From Mayfieldus sp963781495 (lineage in GTDB: Bacteria; Actinomycetota; Thermoleophilia; Solirubrobacterales; 70-9), in assembly GCA_963781495.1 (NCBI GenBank), contig CAWAFX010000002.1:1302001-1366000 (forward strand): 64,000 nt of DNA, given 5' to 3'. The notes under the pieces are model-generated. The model saw nothing but the letters and a program-made list of their open reading frames with translations, made no database searches and was not told the origin of the DNA. The first letter of the stretch is position 1, and the number at the start of each line of letters is the position of its first letter. The translations under genes and the position numbers were made by a program. Positions 26,452 through 34,849 of this stretch are shown here, piece by piece.

Positions 26452-26747
26452 TGGACGCGCGCACGGTGATCATCCGCCCGGTCATCTCGGAGAAGAGCTA
26501 TGCCCTGATCGCCGAGGGCAAGTACACCTTCCGCGTCCACGAGCGCTCGAACAAGACCCAGATCGCGCACGCGGTGCAGGACGCGTTCGGCGTCAACGTG
26601 GCCGAGGTCCGCACCGCCAAGGTGCGCGCGAAGCCGAAGCGCCGCGGCCTGCACCAGGGCAAGACCCGCAGCTGGAAGAAGGCCGTCGTGCAGCTGGCGC
26701 CGGGAGAGCGCATCGAGCTGTTCGAGGGAGCGGCGGCTGAGGGATAA
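26451..26747 (+). CDS. rplW: 50S ribosomal protein L23
   Basis: 98 residues from the ATG overlapping the rplD stop (TGATG). Conserved IIRPVISEKSYALI start and KPKRRGLHQGKTRSWKKAVVQL loop that reaches into the exit tunnel. L23 is the docking site for trigger factor and SRP. An upstream open frame exists but the homology begins here. Confidence 0.97.
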   Translation: MDARTVIIRPVISEKSYALIAEGKYTFRVHERSNKTQIAHAVQDAFGVNVAEVRTAKVRAKPKRRGLHQGKTRSWKKAVVQLAPGERIELFEGAAAEG

Positions 26748-26750
26748 CGG

Positions 26751-27593
26751 ATGCCGAATCGACGCACAAAGCCGACCAGTCCGGGGCGCCGCTTCGCGAC
26801 CTATCCGCTGCGCGAGCAGGTGACCTCGAGCGAGCCCGAGAAGTCGCTTACCGAGGGCGCTCGCAAGTCCGGTGGCCGCAACTCCTACGGTCGCGTCACC
26901 AGCCGCCACCGCGGCGGCGGCGCCAAGCGCCGCTACCGGCGCATCGACTTCAAGCGCCGCAAGGACGGCGTTCCGGCGAAGGTCGCCGCGATCGAGTACG
27001 ACCCGAACCGCAGCTGCTACATCGCGCTTCTGTACTACGCCGACGGGGCGAAGAGCTACATCCTCGCCCCGCAGGGCCTGCGGGTCGGCGATCAGGTGGA
27101 GTCCGGCGACGGGGCCGACATCAGGCCCGGGAGCACGCTGGCGCTGAGCCGCATCCCGACCGGCACCGTGGTCCACAACGTGGAGCTCGTGCCCGAGCAG
27201 GGCGGCCGCCTCGGCCGCGCCGCCGGCACCGCGATCCAGGTCGTCGCCAAGGAAGGCCCGATGGTCAGCCTGCGCCTGCCTTCCTCGGAGGTGCGGATGG
27301 TTCGGGCCGAGTGCCGGGCCACCGTCGGCTCGCTCTCCAACCCCGAGCACCAGAACATCAAGCTCGGCAAGGCCGGCCGCAGCCGCCACAAGGGACGCCG
27401 CCCGCAGACCCGCGGGGTGGCGATGAACCCGGTCGACCACCCGCATGGCGGGGGCGAGGCCCACCACACGCCCGGCGGCCATCCTGTGACGCCCTGGGGC
27501 AAGCCGACGCTCGGCTATCGCACCCGCCGCAAGGGCAAGCCCTCCAGCCGCTACATCGTCCGCGCCAGGCGGCGCGGCAAGAAGAAGCGCTAG
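26751..27593 (+). CDS. rplB: 50S ribosomal protein L2
   Basis: 280 residues. Contains RHRGGGAKRRYRRIDFKR, the GRAAGT motif, and the C-terminal MNPVDHPHGGGEAHHTPGGHPVTPWG loop with the conserved His near the peptidyl-transferase centre. Full length. Follows rplW by 3 nt and precedes rpsS by 2 nt. Confidence 0.98.
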   Translation: MPNRRTKPTSPGRRFATYPLREQVTSSEPEKSLTEGARKSGGRNSYGRVTSRHRGGGAKRRYRRIDFKRRKDGVPAKVAAIEYDPNRSCYIALLYYADGAKSYILAPQGLRVGDQVESGDGADIRPGSTLALSRIPTGTVVHNVELVPEQGGRLGRAAGTAIQVVAKEGPMVSLRLPSSEVRMVRAECRATVGSLSNPEHQNIKLGKAGRSRHKGRRPQTRGVAMNPVDHPHGGGEAHHTPGGHPVTPWGKPTLGYRTRRKGKPSSRYIVRARRRGKKKR

Positions 27594-27595
27594 CG

Positions 27596-27874
27596 ATGGG
27601 ACGCTCGACCAAGAAGGGGCCCTGGGCGGAGGAGCGTCTGCTCGGCCGGATCGCGCAGATGAACGACGCCGGCCAGAAGCAGATGGTCAAGACCTGGTCG
27701 CGGACCTCGACCGTCTTCCCGGAGATGGTCGGCCACACGATCGCCGTCCACGACGGCCGCAAGCACGTGCCGGTCTTCATCTCCGAGTCGATGGTCGGCC
27801 ACAAGCTGGGCGAGTTCGCGCCGACGCGGACCTTCCGTGCCCATTCGGGGACCGACAAGAAGTCCGAGGAGTAG
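27596..27874 (+). CDS. rpsS: 30S ribosomal protein S19
   Basis: 92 residues, starting MGRSTKKGPW. The SRTSTVFPEMVGHTIAVHDGR and MVGHKLGEFAPTRTF segments are typical and contact the A-site finger and S13. The start was set by homology within a longer open frame. rplV follows after 2 nt. Confidence 0.97.
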   Translation: MGRSTKKGPWAEERLLGRIAQMNDAGQKQMVKTWSRTSTVFPEMVGHTIAVHDGRKHVPVFISESMVGHKLGEFAPTRTFRAHSGTDKKSEE

Positions 27875-27876
27875 GG

Positions 27877-28467
27877 ATGCCCGAGGACGACAAGACGACC
27901 GGGTCGGGCGGGACCGAAGAGAAGGCGAAGGGCTCGCGCAAGCCGGCCCGCAAGCCGCGCTCGAAGGCATCCGAGGAGCCGAAGAAGGGCGCGGCGCGAA
28001 AGCCGCGCGCCAAGGCGGCCAAGGAGACCGAAAAGGGAGCCGCAAAGCCGAAGGCCGAATCGAAGCCGAAGCCGAAGAAGGCCGCGCCGAAGCCGAAGCC
28101 CGCGAAGGAGGAGGCGCCGCCACTGCCGGTGGTCCGCGCCAGCGCCCGCTACGTGCGCAGCGCCCCGCGCAAGGCGCGCCTCGTCGCCGATCAGGTCCGC
28201 GGCCTGCAGATCGAGAAGGCGCGGGCGCTGCTTCAGTTCTCGCCCCGCTCGGTGGGCCAGGACATCCTGAGGCTGATCGACTCCGCCGCCGCCAACGCGG
28301 AGAACAACCACGAGCTTGTCGCCGACGACATGAGGATCGCCGAAATCACCGTCGACGAGGGGCCGACGCTGCGCCGCTACCGGCCGCGGGCGCTGGGCCG
28401 GGCGACGAGGATCAACAAACGAACCAGTCACATCTCGGTGGCGCTGTCACCCGAGGCGGAGGAGTAG
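27877..28467 (+). CDS. rplV: 50S ribosomal protein L22 with Lys-rich N-terminal extension
   Basis: 196 residues, against about 110-120 for typical L22. The conserved part starts near residue 85 (VVRASARYVRSAPRKARLVADQ) and includes the tunnel-reaching beta-hairpin (RRYRPRALGRATRINKRTSHI). Residues 1-84 are a low-complexity Lys/Ala/Pro/Glu tract resembling histone-like tails. Mycobacterial L22 instead carries a C-terminal extension. No internal start before the core looks better than this ATG, which is 2 nt after rpsS. Confidence 0.95.
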   Translation: MPEDDKTTGSGGTEEKAKGSRKPARKPRSKASEEPKKGAARKPRAKAAKETEKGAAKPKAESKPKPKKAAPKPKPAKEEAPPLPVVRASARYVRSAPRKARLVADQVRGLQIEKARALLQFSPRSVGQDILRLIDSAAANAENNHELVADDMRIAEITVDEGPTLRRYRPRALGRATRINKRTSHISVALSPEAEE

Positions 28468-28470
28468 GCA

Positions 28471-29160
28471 ATGGGCCAGAAGATCCATCCCGAGGGCTTC
28501 CGCGTCGGCTACATCCACGACTGGAAGTCGACCTGGTTCGACGATCGCGGCTTCGCCGACAAGCTGCTCGAGGACATCGCGATCCGCGACCACATCGTGG
28601 GCAAGCTCTCGCATGCCGGGCTCTCGGACATCACGATCGAGCGCCGCGGCGAGGTCACGGTCGACATCCACACCGCGCGGCCTGGAATCGTGATCGGCAA
28701 GTCGGGCAGCGAGGTCGACGCCCTGCGGCGGGACCTGCACAAGCTGACCGGGCAGCCGGTCAAGGTCAACATCCGCGAGGTCAAGCGCCCGGAGCTGGAC
28801 GCGAAGCTGGTCGCGCAGTCGATCGCCGAGCAGCTGCAGAACCGGGTCGCCTTCCGGCGCGCGATGAAGCGGGCCCTGACCTCGGCGATGCGCTCCGGCG
28901 CCAAGGGGGTCAAGGTCCAGGTTTCGGGCCGCCTCGGCGGGGCCGAGATGGCGCGCACCGAAGGCTACTCGGACGGCCGGGTGCCGCTGCACACCCTGCG
29001 CGCCGACATCGACTACGGCTTCTTCGAGGCGCGGACGACGACCGGCCGCATCGGTGTCAAGTGCTGGATCAACAAGGGCGAGGTCATGCCCGAGGGCTTC
29101 CGCACCGACGGCCAGGGCGGCAACGGAGCGCCCGGCGACGGCGGCGGAGGTGGTCGCTGA
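28471..29160 (+). CDS. rpsC: 30S ribosomal protein S3
   Basis: 229 residues: MGQKIHPEGFRVGYIHDWKSTW, KH domain with GIVIGKSGSEVD, and the C-terminal GRLGGAEMARTE / GRIGVKCWINKGEV region. S3 sits at the mRNA entry tunnel and has helicase activity. A Gly/Asp-rich tail ends the protein. The stop overlaps the rplP ATG. Confidence 0.98.
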   Translation: MGQKIHPEGFRVGYIHDWKSTWFDDRGFADKLLEDIAIRDHIVGKLSHAGLSDITIERRGEVTVDIHTARPGIVIGKSGSEVDALRRDLHKLTGQPVKVNIREVKRPELDAKLVAQSIAEQLQNRVAFRRAMKRALTSAMRSGAKGVKVQVSGRLGGAEMARTEGYSDGRVPLHTLRADIDYGFFEARTTTGRIGVKCWINKGEVMPEGFRTDGQGGNGAPGDGGGGGR

Positions 29161-29579
29161 TGCTGATGCCGAAGCGGGTCAAGTACCGCAAGCAGATGCG
29201 CGGCCGCATGCGCGGCAACTCGAAGGGCGGCACCACCGTCGCCTTCGGCGAGTACGGGCTGAAGGCGTTGGAGCGCGGCTGGATCACCAACCGCCAGATC
29301 GAGGCGGCGCGGATCGCGATGACGCGCAAGATCAAGCGCGGCGGCAAGGTTTGGATCAACGTCTTCCCCGACAAGCCGGTGACCAAGAAGCCGGCCGAGA
29401 CCCGGATGGGCTCGGGCAAGGGCAATCCGGAGGGCTGGGTCGCGGTGATCAAGCCCGGACGGGTGATGTTCGAGCTCGCCGGGGTGCCCGAGGAACTGGC
29501 CAAGGACGCGATGCGCCTGGCCGGCAACAAGCTTCCGATCAAGACCAAGGTGGTCACTCGCGAGGGAGGGCCCGAATGA
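29160..29579 (+). CDS. rplP: 50S ribosomal protein L16
   Basis: 139 residues from the ATG overlapping the rpsC stop, giving MLMPKRVKYRKQMRGR. Conserved GWITNRQIEAARIAMTR and the MGSGKGNPEGWVAVIKPG loop near the A-site tRNA. Full length. Its last bases overlap the rpmC start (ATGA). Confidence 0.97.
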   Translation: MLMPKRVKYRKQMRGRMRGNSKGGTTVAFGEYGLKALERGWITNRQIEAARIAMTRKIKRGGKVWINVFPDKPVTKKPAETRMGSGKGNPEGWVAVIKPGRVMFELAGVPEELAKDAMRLAGNKLPIKTKVVTREGGPE

Positions 29580-29791
29580 AGGGCTCTGAAGCGCATAACC
29601 TCAAGGACGAGGAGCTGGTGGTTCGGCTCCGCGACGCGCAGGACGAGGCGTTCAACCTGCGCTTCCGCCACGCGACCGGCGAGCTGGAGAACACGGCCCG
29701 CGTCGGGGCCGCGCGACGCGACGTGGCGCGGCTGTTGACCGTCGCCCGCGAGCGTGGGATCGACCTCGAGACCGAGCTGAGAAAGCACTGA
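29576..29791 (+). CDS. rpmC: 50S ribosomal protein L29
   Basis: 71 residues of two antiparallel helices, with LKDEELVVRLRDAQDEAFNLRFRHATGELENTAR, the classic L29 pattern. It sits beside L23 at the tunnel exit. The ATG overlaps the rplP stop and the final TGA overlaps the rpsQ ATG, so the three genes are coupled. Confidence 0.96.
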   Translation: MKGSEAHNLKDEELVVRLRDAQDEAFNLRFRHATGELENTARVGAARRDVARLLTVARERGIDLETELRKH

Positions 29792-30501
29792 TGGCAGAAG
29801 AGCAAGACAAGACAGAGAACGGCGAGCAGACGCCCGAAGAGCCCGAAGCCGCGGCAACCGAGCAGGCGCCCGAGGCCGAGGCCCCCTCAGAGGAGGCCGC
29901 GGAGGCCCCTGCCGAGGAACCGGCCGAAGAGGCCCCCGCCGAGGAAGGGTCCCAAGCCGAGGCCGCCTCCGACGATGCGTCGACCGAGGACTCAGCAGCT
30001 GAAGCGGCCCCCGCCGCCCCCGGACGCGAAGCGGAGGAGGCGGCGGGTGATGACCTCGACTGGAAGACGCGCGGGCGCCTCGAGCGCTCGCGGCGGCCGG
30101 CCGAGGCGCGCCCGCAGCTCAGCCCCGAGGAGCGCCAGACCGAACGCCGCCAGCGCCGCGGCGAGAGCGCGGTCTCCCGCCGCCGCCATCGCCAGACCCA
30201 GCGCACCAAGAAAGGCGAGACGGGGACCGGGACCCCGCCGGCCGAGCGCCGGCCCAACCCGGCCAAGGTCCGGCAGGGCATCGTCGTCTCGGACCGCTCC
30301 GACAAGACGATCACGGTGCGGATCGACATCGCCCGCCGCCATCCCGCTTACGAGAAGGTCGTCCGCCGCACACGGACGCTGCGCGCACACGACGAGTCAA
30401 ACGAAGCCGGCCAGGGGGACGTCGTGCGGGTGGTCGAGACGCGGCCGCTCTCGCGCACCAAGCGCTGGCGGCTGCTCGAAGTGGTGGAGAAGGCCAGGTA
30501 G
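29791..30501 (+). CDS. rpsQ: 30S ribosomal protein S17 with very long N-terminal extension
   Basis: 236 residues, about 2.7 times normal S17 (about 85). The OB-fold core begins near residue 155 (NPAKVRQGIVVSDRSDKTITVRI) and runs to the end. Residues 1-90 are strongly acidic (Glu/Ala/Pro); residues 93-155 are strongly basic (Arg-rich). The ATG overlaps the rpmC stop, and no convincing ribosome site was seen directly before the core, so the extension is probably translated. An internal start nearer the core cannot be excluded. Confidence 0.92.
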   Translation: MAEEQDKTENGEQTPEEPEAAATEQAPEAEAPSEEAAEAPAEEPAEEAPAEEGSQAEAASDDASTEDSAAEAAPAAPGREAEEAAGDDLDWKTRGRLERSRRPAEARPQLSPEERQTERRQRRGESAVSRRRHRQTQRTKKGETGTGTPPAERRPNPAKVRQGIVVSDRSDKTITVRIDIARRHPAYEKVVRRTRTLRAHDESNEAGQGDVVRVVETRPLSRTKRWRLLEVVEKAR

Positions 30502-30504
30502 CTC

Positions 30505-30873
30505 GTGATCCAGCAAGAGTCGAGGGTCAAGGTGGCCGACAACTCAGGCGCCAGGGAGCTTCTCTGCATCCGCGTCAAGGGCGGCTCGCACCGCCGCTAT
30601 GCGGGGGTCGGCGACGTGATCACGGCGACCGTCAAGCAGGCGAGCCCGCAGGGCGGCGTCCGCAAGGGCGAGGTCGTGCAGGCGGTCGTGGTCCGCACCC
30701 GCAAGCAGTTCGGCCGTCCCGATGGCACCTACATCGCCTTCGACGAGAACGCCGCGGTGCTGATCGATCCCCAGAACAATCCCCGCGGCACCCGAATCTT
30801 CGGCCCGGTCGCGCGCGAGCTTCGCGAGCGCAACTTCATGCGAATCGTCTCCCTGGCGCCTGAGGTCTTGTGA
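30505..30873 (+). CDS. rplN: 50S ribosomal protein L14
   Basis: 122 residues, starting at GTG with MIQQESRVKVADNSGARELLCIRV and ending GPVARELRERNFMRIVSLAPEVL. Normal length. L14 forms an intersubunit bridge and is the docking surface for the silencing factor RsfS. The stop overlaps the rplX start (TGATG). Confidence 0.98.
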   Translation: MIQQESRVKVADNSGARELLCIRVKGGSHRRYAGVGDVITATVKQASPQGGVRKGEVVQAVVVRTRKQFGRPDGTYIAFDENAAVLIDPQNNPRGTRIFGPVARELRERNFMRIVSLAPEVL

Positions 30874-31208
30874 TGAAGTCGATGCGGATACGCAAGGACG
30901 ACCACGTCACGGTGACGGCCGGCAAGGACCGCGGCAAGACCGGCCGCGTCCTGCGCACCGATCCCAAGCGCCGGACCGTCTTCATCGAGGGCCTCAACAT
31001 CGTCAAGCGCCACGAGCGCCCGCGTTCGGTCAACCAGGCCCAGCGTGGCGGCGAGGTCGGCGGGATCGTCGAGAAGGAGGGGCCGATCCACGTCTCCAAC
31101 GTGATGTTGCTCGATCCCAAGGACAACAAGGCGACGCGGGTCGGCATCCGCCGCGAGGGCGGCAAGCGCGAGCGCTTCTCGAAGCGGAGCGACGAGGTGA
31201 TCGACTGA
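30873..31208 (+). CDS. rplX: 50S ribosomal protein L24
   Basis: 111 residues from ATG 30873; an in-frame GTG one codon upstream is the alternative. KOW-type core: IRKDDHVTVTAGKDRGKTGRVLR followed by the VEGLN-like FIEGLNIVKRH. L24 initiates 50S assembly. The stop overlaps the rplE ATG. Confidence 0.97.
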   Translation: MKSMRIRKDDHVTVTAGKDRGKTGRVLRTDPKRRTVFIEGLNIVKRHERPRSVNQAQRGGEVGGIVEKEGPIHVSNVMLLDPKDNKATRVGIRREGGKRERFSKRSDEVID

Positions 31209-32014
31209 TGGAAGCCACCGCTCCAGCCCAGGTTGCGCCGCCGCCGCGGATGCGCGAGCGCTACGAGCAGGAGGTGCTGCCGGCATTGACCGGGAAGTTC
31301 GGCTACTCGAGCCCGATGCAGGCTCCGCGGCTGCAGAAGATCACCCTCAACATGGGGGTCGGCGAGGCAAAGCAGGACGACAAGCTGCTGGAGGCGGCGG
31401 GGGAGCAGCTGGCGACGATCGCCGGCCAGCGCCCCAACGTGCGCCGGGCCCGCAAGTCGATCGCCTCCTTCAAGATCCGCGAGGGGATGCCGGTCGGCGT
31501 CTCGGTGACTCTGCGCCGGGCCCGCATGTGGGAGTTCCTCGACCGGCTCTGCTCGATCGCGATCCCCCGCATCCGCGACTTCCGGGGGCTCAACCCGCGC
31601 TCCTTCGATGGCCGCGGCAATTACTCGATGGGCATCCGCGAACAGCTGATCTTCCCCGAGATCGACTACGACTCGATCGACCAGGTCCGCGGCCTCGACG
31701 TCACGATCACCACCACGGCGGCCAGCGACGAGGAAGCCTTCGAGCTCCTGCTGGGGCTCGGGATGCCGTTCTCCGAGCAGGGCCGCCCGGGCGCGGTCGA
31801 TGCCGAGGAGGAGGCCGAGGAGGAGCGGCGCCGCGAGGAGGCCCGGCTGCGCGCCGAGGCCGAGGAGGCGGCGCTGGAACAGCTCAAGGAGGAGAACCCC
31901 GAGGCCTACGCCAAGCCGGTGCGCGAGGAAGAGGGCGAAGAGGGCGAAGAGGGCGAGGGCGCCGAATCCGCGCCCGAGTCCGAGGGTTCAGACGACGAGA
32001 AGCAAGAGGAGTAG
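31208..32014 (+). CDS. rplE: 50S ribosomal protein L5 with acidic C-terminal tail
   Basis: 268 residues against about 180 typical. The core (about 12-194) has LQKITLNMGVGEA, GQRPNVRRARKSIASFKIREG, IPRIRDFRGLNPRSFDGRGNYS and the SDEEAFELLLGLGMPF end. Residues 195-268 are an added Glu-rich, probably helical then disordered tail. L5 binds 5S rRNA and contacts P-site tRNA and S13. The ATG overlaps the rplX stop. Confidence 0.95.
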   Translation: MEATAPAQVAPPPRMRERYEQEVLPALTGKFGYSSPMQAPRLQKITLNMGVGEAKQDDKLLEAAGEQLATIAGQRPNVRRARKSIASFKIREGMPVGVSVTLRRARMWEFLDRLCSIAIPRIRDFRGLNPRSFDGRGNYSMGIREQLIFPEIDYDSIDQVRGLDVTITTTAASDEEAFELLLGLGMPFSEQGRPGAVDAEEEAEEERRREEARLRAEAEEAALEQLKEENPEAYAKPVREEEGEEGEEGEGAESAPESEGSDDEKQEE

Positions 32015-32018
32015 CCGA

Positions 32019-32204
32019 GTGGCAAAGACTTCACAGAAGGTTCGACAGCAGCGCAAGCCCAAGTACAAGTCCCGGGGCTACAACCGCTGCCGCCGTTGCG
32101 GGCGACCGCGCGCGTACTACCGCAAGTTCGGCCTCTGCCGGATCTGCCTGCGCGAGGCGGCACACGAGGGCTACGTGCCCGGGATGACCAAGTCGAGCTG
32201 GTAG
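32019..32204 (+). CDS. rpsN: 30S ribosomal protein S14, zinc-binding short form
   Basis: 61 residues, the size of type Z S14. The zinc ribbon is CRRCGRPRAYYRKFGLCRIC (two CxxC pairs). GTG start placed by homology at MAKTSQKVRQQ. S14 is a late-assembling 30S head protein. The stop is followed directly by the rpsH ATG. Confidence 0.97.
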   Translation: MAKTSQKVRQQRKPKYKSRGYNRCRRCGRPRAYYRKFGLCRICLREAAHEGYVPGMTKSSW

Positions 32205-32600
32205 ATGCTCACCGACCCGATAGCCGACTACCTGACCCGGATGCGCAACGCGCTGCGAGCCGGCCAGGACGAGGTGGAGATTCCCGCCTCGCGCCTGAAG
32301 CTGGAGATGTCGCGCATCCTCAAGGAGCAGGGCTACATCACCGACTTCGCCTCCGAGCCGGCGCGGGTCGGGGACGTGATCAAGGTCCGGCTCAAGTACA
32401 CCGAGGCGCGACGGCCGGTGATCACCGGGCTGGAGCGCGTCTCGCGTCCCGGCAGGCGCCGCTACGTCGACCGGATGAAGGTCCCGCGGGTCCATGGCGG
32501 CACCGGCACCGCGATCGTCTCGACCTCCAGCGGCGTGATGACCGGGCACGAGGCGAAGGCGAAGGGAGTGGGCGGCGAGGTCGTCGCCTACGTTTGGTGA
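32205..32600 (+). CDS. rpsH: 30S ribosomal protein S8
   Basis: 131 residues, beginning MLTDPIADYLTRMRNALRAG and ending GTGTAIVSTSSGVMTGHEAKAKGVGGEVVAYVW. Full length. In other bacteria S8 is the repressor of the spc operon. It abuts the rpsN stop with no spacer. Confidence 0.98.
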   Translation: MLTDPIADYLTRMRNALRAGQDEVEIPASRLKLEMSRILKEQGYITDFASEPARVGDVIKVRLKYTEARRPVITGLERVSRPGRRRYVDRMKVPRVHGGTGTAIVSTSSGVMTGHEAKAKGVGGEVVAYVW

Positions 32601-32603
32601 GCG

Positions 32604-33137
32604 ATGAGCAGGATCGGAAGAAAGCCGGTTGAGATCCCCGAGAGCGTGACCGTCGAGGTCAAGCCCGGACACGTCAGCGTCAAGGGCCCGAAAGGCGAGC
32701 TCGAGCAGGACGTCTCGGCCGAGATGAAGGTCGAGACCGCCGAGGGCACGCTGACGGTCGAGCGCCCGACCGACCGCGGCGAGCACCGGGCCCTGCACGG
32801 ACTGACCCGCAGCCTGATCGCCAACATGGTCGTCGGGGTCACCGAGGGATACGAGAAGCGGCTCGAGATTCAGGGCGTCGGCTACCGGGCGCAGCTGCGC
32901 GGCAAGGGGCTGGAGCTATCGCTCGGCTACTCACACCCGGTCTCGGTCGAGGCGCCGGAGGGGATCGAGTTCGAGGTCCCGCAGCCGACCGAGATCGTGG
33001 TCCGCGGAATCGACAAGCAGCAGGTGGGCCAGATCGCCGCCGACATCCGCAAGCGCCGCCCGCCGGAGCCCTACAAGGGCAAAGGCGTGCGCTACTCGGG
33101 CGAGCAGGTCGCGCGTAAGGTGGGCAAGCGGGCATGA
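32604..33137 (+). CDS. rplF: 50S ribosomal protein L6
   Basis: 177 residues with two L6 repeats: MSRIGRKPVEIPESVTVEV at the start and the conserved RRPPEPYKGKGVRYSGEQVARKVGK end that contacts the sarcin-ricin loop region. Normal length. The end overlaps the rplR ATG by 4 nt. Confidence 0.98.
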   Translation: MSRIGRKPVEIPESVTVEVKPGHVSVKGPKGELEQDVSAEMKVETAEGTLTVERPTDRGEHRALHGLTRSLIANMVVGVTEGYEKRLEIQGVGYRAQLRGKGLELSLGYSHPVSVEAPEGIEFEVPQPTEIVVRGIDKQQVGQIAADIRKRRPPEPYKGKGVRYSGEQVARKVGKRA

Positions 33138-33487
33138 CGGTCGTCTCCAAGCAGCAGCAGCGCCTGCGCCGCCGCCGCCGCGTCCGGGCCAAGCTGCGCG
33201 GCAGCGCCGAGCGGCCGCGGCTCTCGGTCTACCGCTCCAACCGCGGCGTCTTCGCGCAGCTTGTCGACGACGACGCCGGCCGCACGCTGGCGGCCGTCAA
33301 CTGGACCGAGTCCGACCTGCGCAAGCTCGACCGCATGGAGCAGGCCAAGAAGGCCGGAGAGCTTCTGGCCCAGCGGGCCGGCGAGTCCGGAGTCAAGAGC
33401 TGCGTCTTCGATCGCGGCGGCTACCGCTACCACGGGCGCGTGAGGGCGCTCGCCGAGGGCGCCCGCGAGGGCGGCCTGAGCTTCTAG
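33134..33487 (+). CDS. rplR: 50S ribosomal protein L18
   Basis: 117 residues: Arg-rich start, RVRAKLRGSAERPRLSVYRSNRGVFAQLVDD, and the C-terminal FDRGGYRYHGRVRALAEGAREGGLSF. L18 binds 5S rRNA with L5. Overlaps rplF by 4 nt; a 23-nt gap separates it from rpsE. Confidence 0.98.
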   Translation: MTVVSKQQQRLRRRRRVRAKLRGSAERPRLSVYRSNRGVFAQLVDDDAGRTLAAVNWTESDLRKLDRMEQAKKAGELLAQRAGESGVKSCVFDRGGYRYHGRVRALAEGAREGGLSF

Positions 33488-33510
33488 TCCGCTACGGTGA
33501 CCGGCTTCCA

Positions 33511-34176
33511 ATGAAGGGTGCAAACACAACCGACTTCGAGACCGTGAGCCCGCGAGGGCTCGACCTGCAGGAACGGGTGATCGAGATCAACCGCGTCGCC
33601 AAGGTCGTCAAGGGCGGCCGGCGCTTCTCGTTCACCGCCCTGGTTGCGGTCGGCGACGAGGAGTCCGTGGTCGGGATCGGCTACGGCAAGGCACGCGAGG
33701 TCCCGCTGGCGATCCAGAAGGCGGTCGAGAACGCGCGCAAGAGCCTGATCCGGATCCCGAAGTACGGCAACACGATCACCCACAAGATCATCGGCCGCTT
33801 CGGCGCCGGTCACGTCGTCCTGCGTCCGGCCAGCCCCGGTACCGGCGTGATCGCCGGGGGCGGGGTGCGGGCGGTGCTCGAGCTGGGTGGCGTCCGCGAC
33901 GTGCTGACCAAGAGCATCGGAACCCAGAACCCGATCAACCTCGTCAAGGCGACGATGGACGGCCTGATGCGGCTGCGCCGCCCCGAGCAGGTCGCCGAGA
34001 TGCGGGGGCTGAGTGTGAGGGAGGTACTCGGCCTGCACCTCGAGACGGAGGGCGCGACCGAGACCGCCGAAGACGGAGCCCCCGCGCCCGCCGAGCCGGT
34101 AGCTGTCGCAACCGAGACCGAGCCGGCGGCTGAATCGGCTCCGCAGGAGCCCCCGCCGGGCGGTGATTCCTCGTGA
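33511..34176 (+). CDS. rpsE: 30S ribosomal protein S5 with C-terminal tail
   Basis: 221 residues. The dsRNA-binding domain has LQERVIEINRVAKVVKGGRRFSFTALVAVGD and the RPASPGTGVIAGGGVRAVLELGGVRDVLTKSIG segment important for decoding accuracy. After the usual end (about residue 178) a Glu/Ala/Pro-rich tail of about 43 residues is added. The stop overlaps the rpmD GTG. Confidence 0.96.
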   Translation: MKGANTTDFETVSPRGLDLQERVIEINRVAKVVKGGRRFSFTALVAVGDEESVVGIGYGKAREVPLAIQKAVENARKSLIRIPKYGNTITHKIIGRFGAGHVVLRPASPGTGVIAGGGVRAVLELGGVRDVLTKSIGTQNPINLVKATMDGLMRLRRPEQVAEMRGLSVREVLGLHLETEGATETAEDGAPAPAEPVAVATETEPAAESAPQEPPPGGDSS

Positions 34177-34358
34177 GCAGCCTCAAGCTGCGCCAGACCC
34201 GCTCCAGCAACGGAACCAAGCCCAACCAGCGCGCGACCCTGCTGGCGCTCGGGCTCGGGCGCCCCGGCGCCGCCTCCGAGCGCGTCGACAGCCCGCAGCT
34301 GCGCGGGCAGCTGCGCGTCGTCGGGCACCTGATCGAGATCGAGGAGGGCGGCTCCTGA
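34173..34358 (+). CDS. rpmD: 50S ribosomal protein L30
   Basis: 61 residues: LKLRQTRSSNGTKPNQRATLLALGLGR and the VVGHLIEIEE end match bacterial L30. GTG start overlaps the rpsE stop (GTGA), and the stop overlaps the rplO ATG (TGATG). Confidence 0.96.
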   Translation: MSSLKLRQTRSSNGTKPNQRATLLALGLGRPGAASERVDSPQLRGQLRVVGHLIEIEEGGS

Positions 34359-34849
34359 TGGCCAACCGCGCCGATGAGCTCGGCCTGCACAACCTGAAGC
34401 CCAAGCCCGGCGCGCGCAAGCGCCGGCGCCGGCTCGGCCGCGGCGAGGGCTCCGGGCTCGGCAAGACCTCCGGCCGCGGGCACAAGGGAGCCGGGGCGCG
34501 CTCGGGCAGCAAGCGCAAGGTCGCCTACGAGGGCGGCCAGAACCCGATCCACATGCGGATGCGCAAGCTGCGCGGCCCGCACAAGAAGATGTCGATGCCG
34601 TTCGAGAATTTCCGCACCCACAGGCAGCCGGTCAACCTCGCCGACCTCGACGCTCGCTTCAAGTCCGGTGCCACCGTCGATCCCGCGAGCCTGCGCGAGG
34701 CCGGCCTGGCCAAGCGCGCCGACCCGGTCAAGATCCTCGCCCGCGGCGAGATCTCGAAGAAGCTAACCGTGCGTGCCCACGCCTTCAGCGCCGCGGCGAA
34801 GGAGAAGATCGAGGCCGCCGGCGGCACCTGCCAGACTTTGGACGACTAG
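34358..34849 (+). CDS. rplO: 50S ribosomal protein L15
   Basis: 163 residues, starting MANRADELGLHNLKPKPGARKRRRRLGRGEGSGLGKTSGRGHKG, the Gly/Arg/Lys-rich arm that penetrates the 50S. The globular end includes LTVRAHAFSAAAKEKIEAAGG. The stop is followed directly by the secY ATG. Confidence 0.97.
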   Translation: MANRADELGLHNLKPKPGARKRRRRLGRGEGSGLGKTSGRGHKGAGARSGSKRKVAYEGGQNPIHMRMRKLRGPHKKMSMPFENFRTHRQPVNLADLDARFKSGATVDPASLREAGLAKRADPVKILARGEISKKLTVRAHAFSAAAKEKIEAAGGTCQTLDD

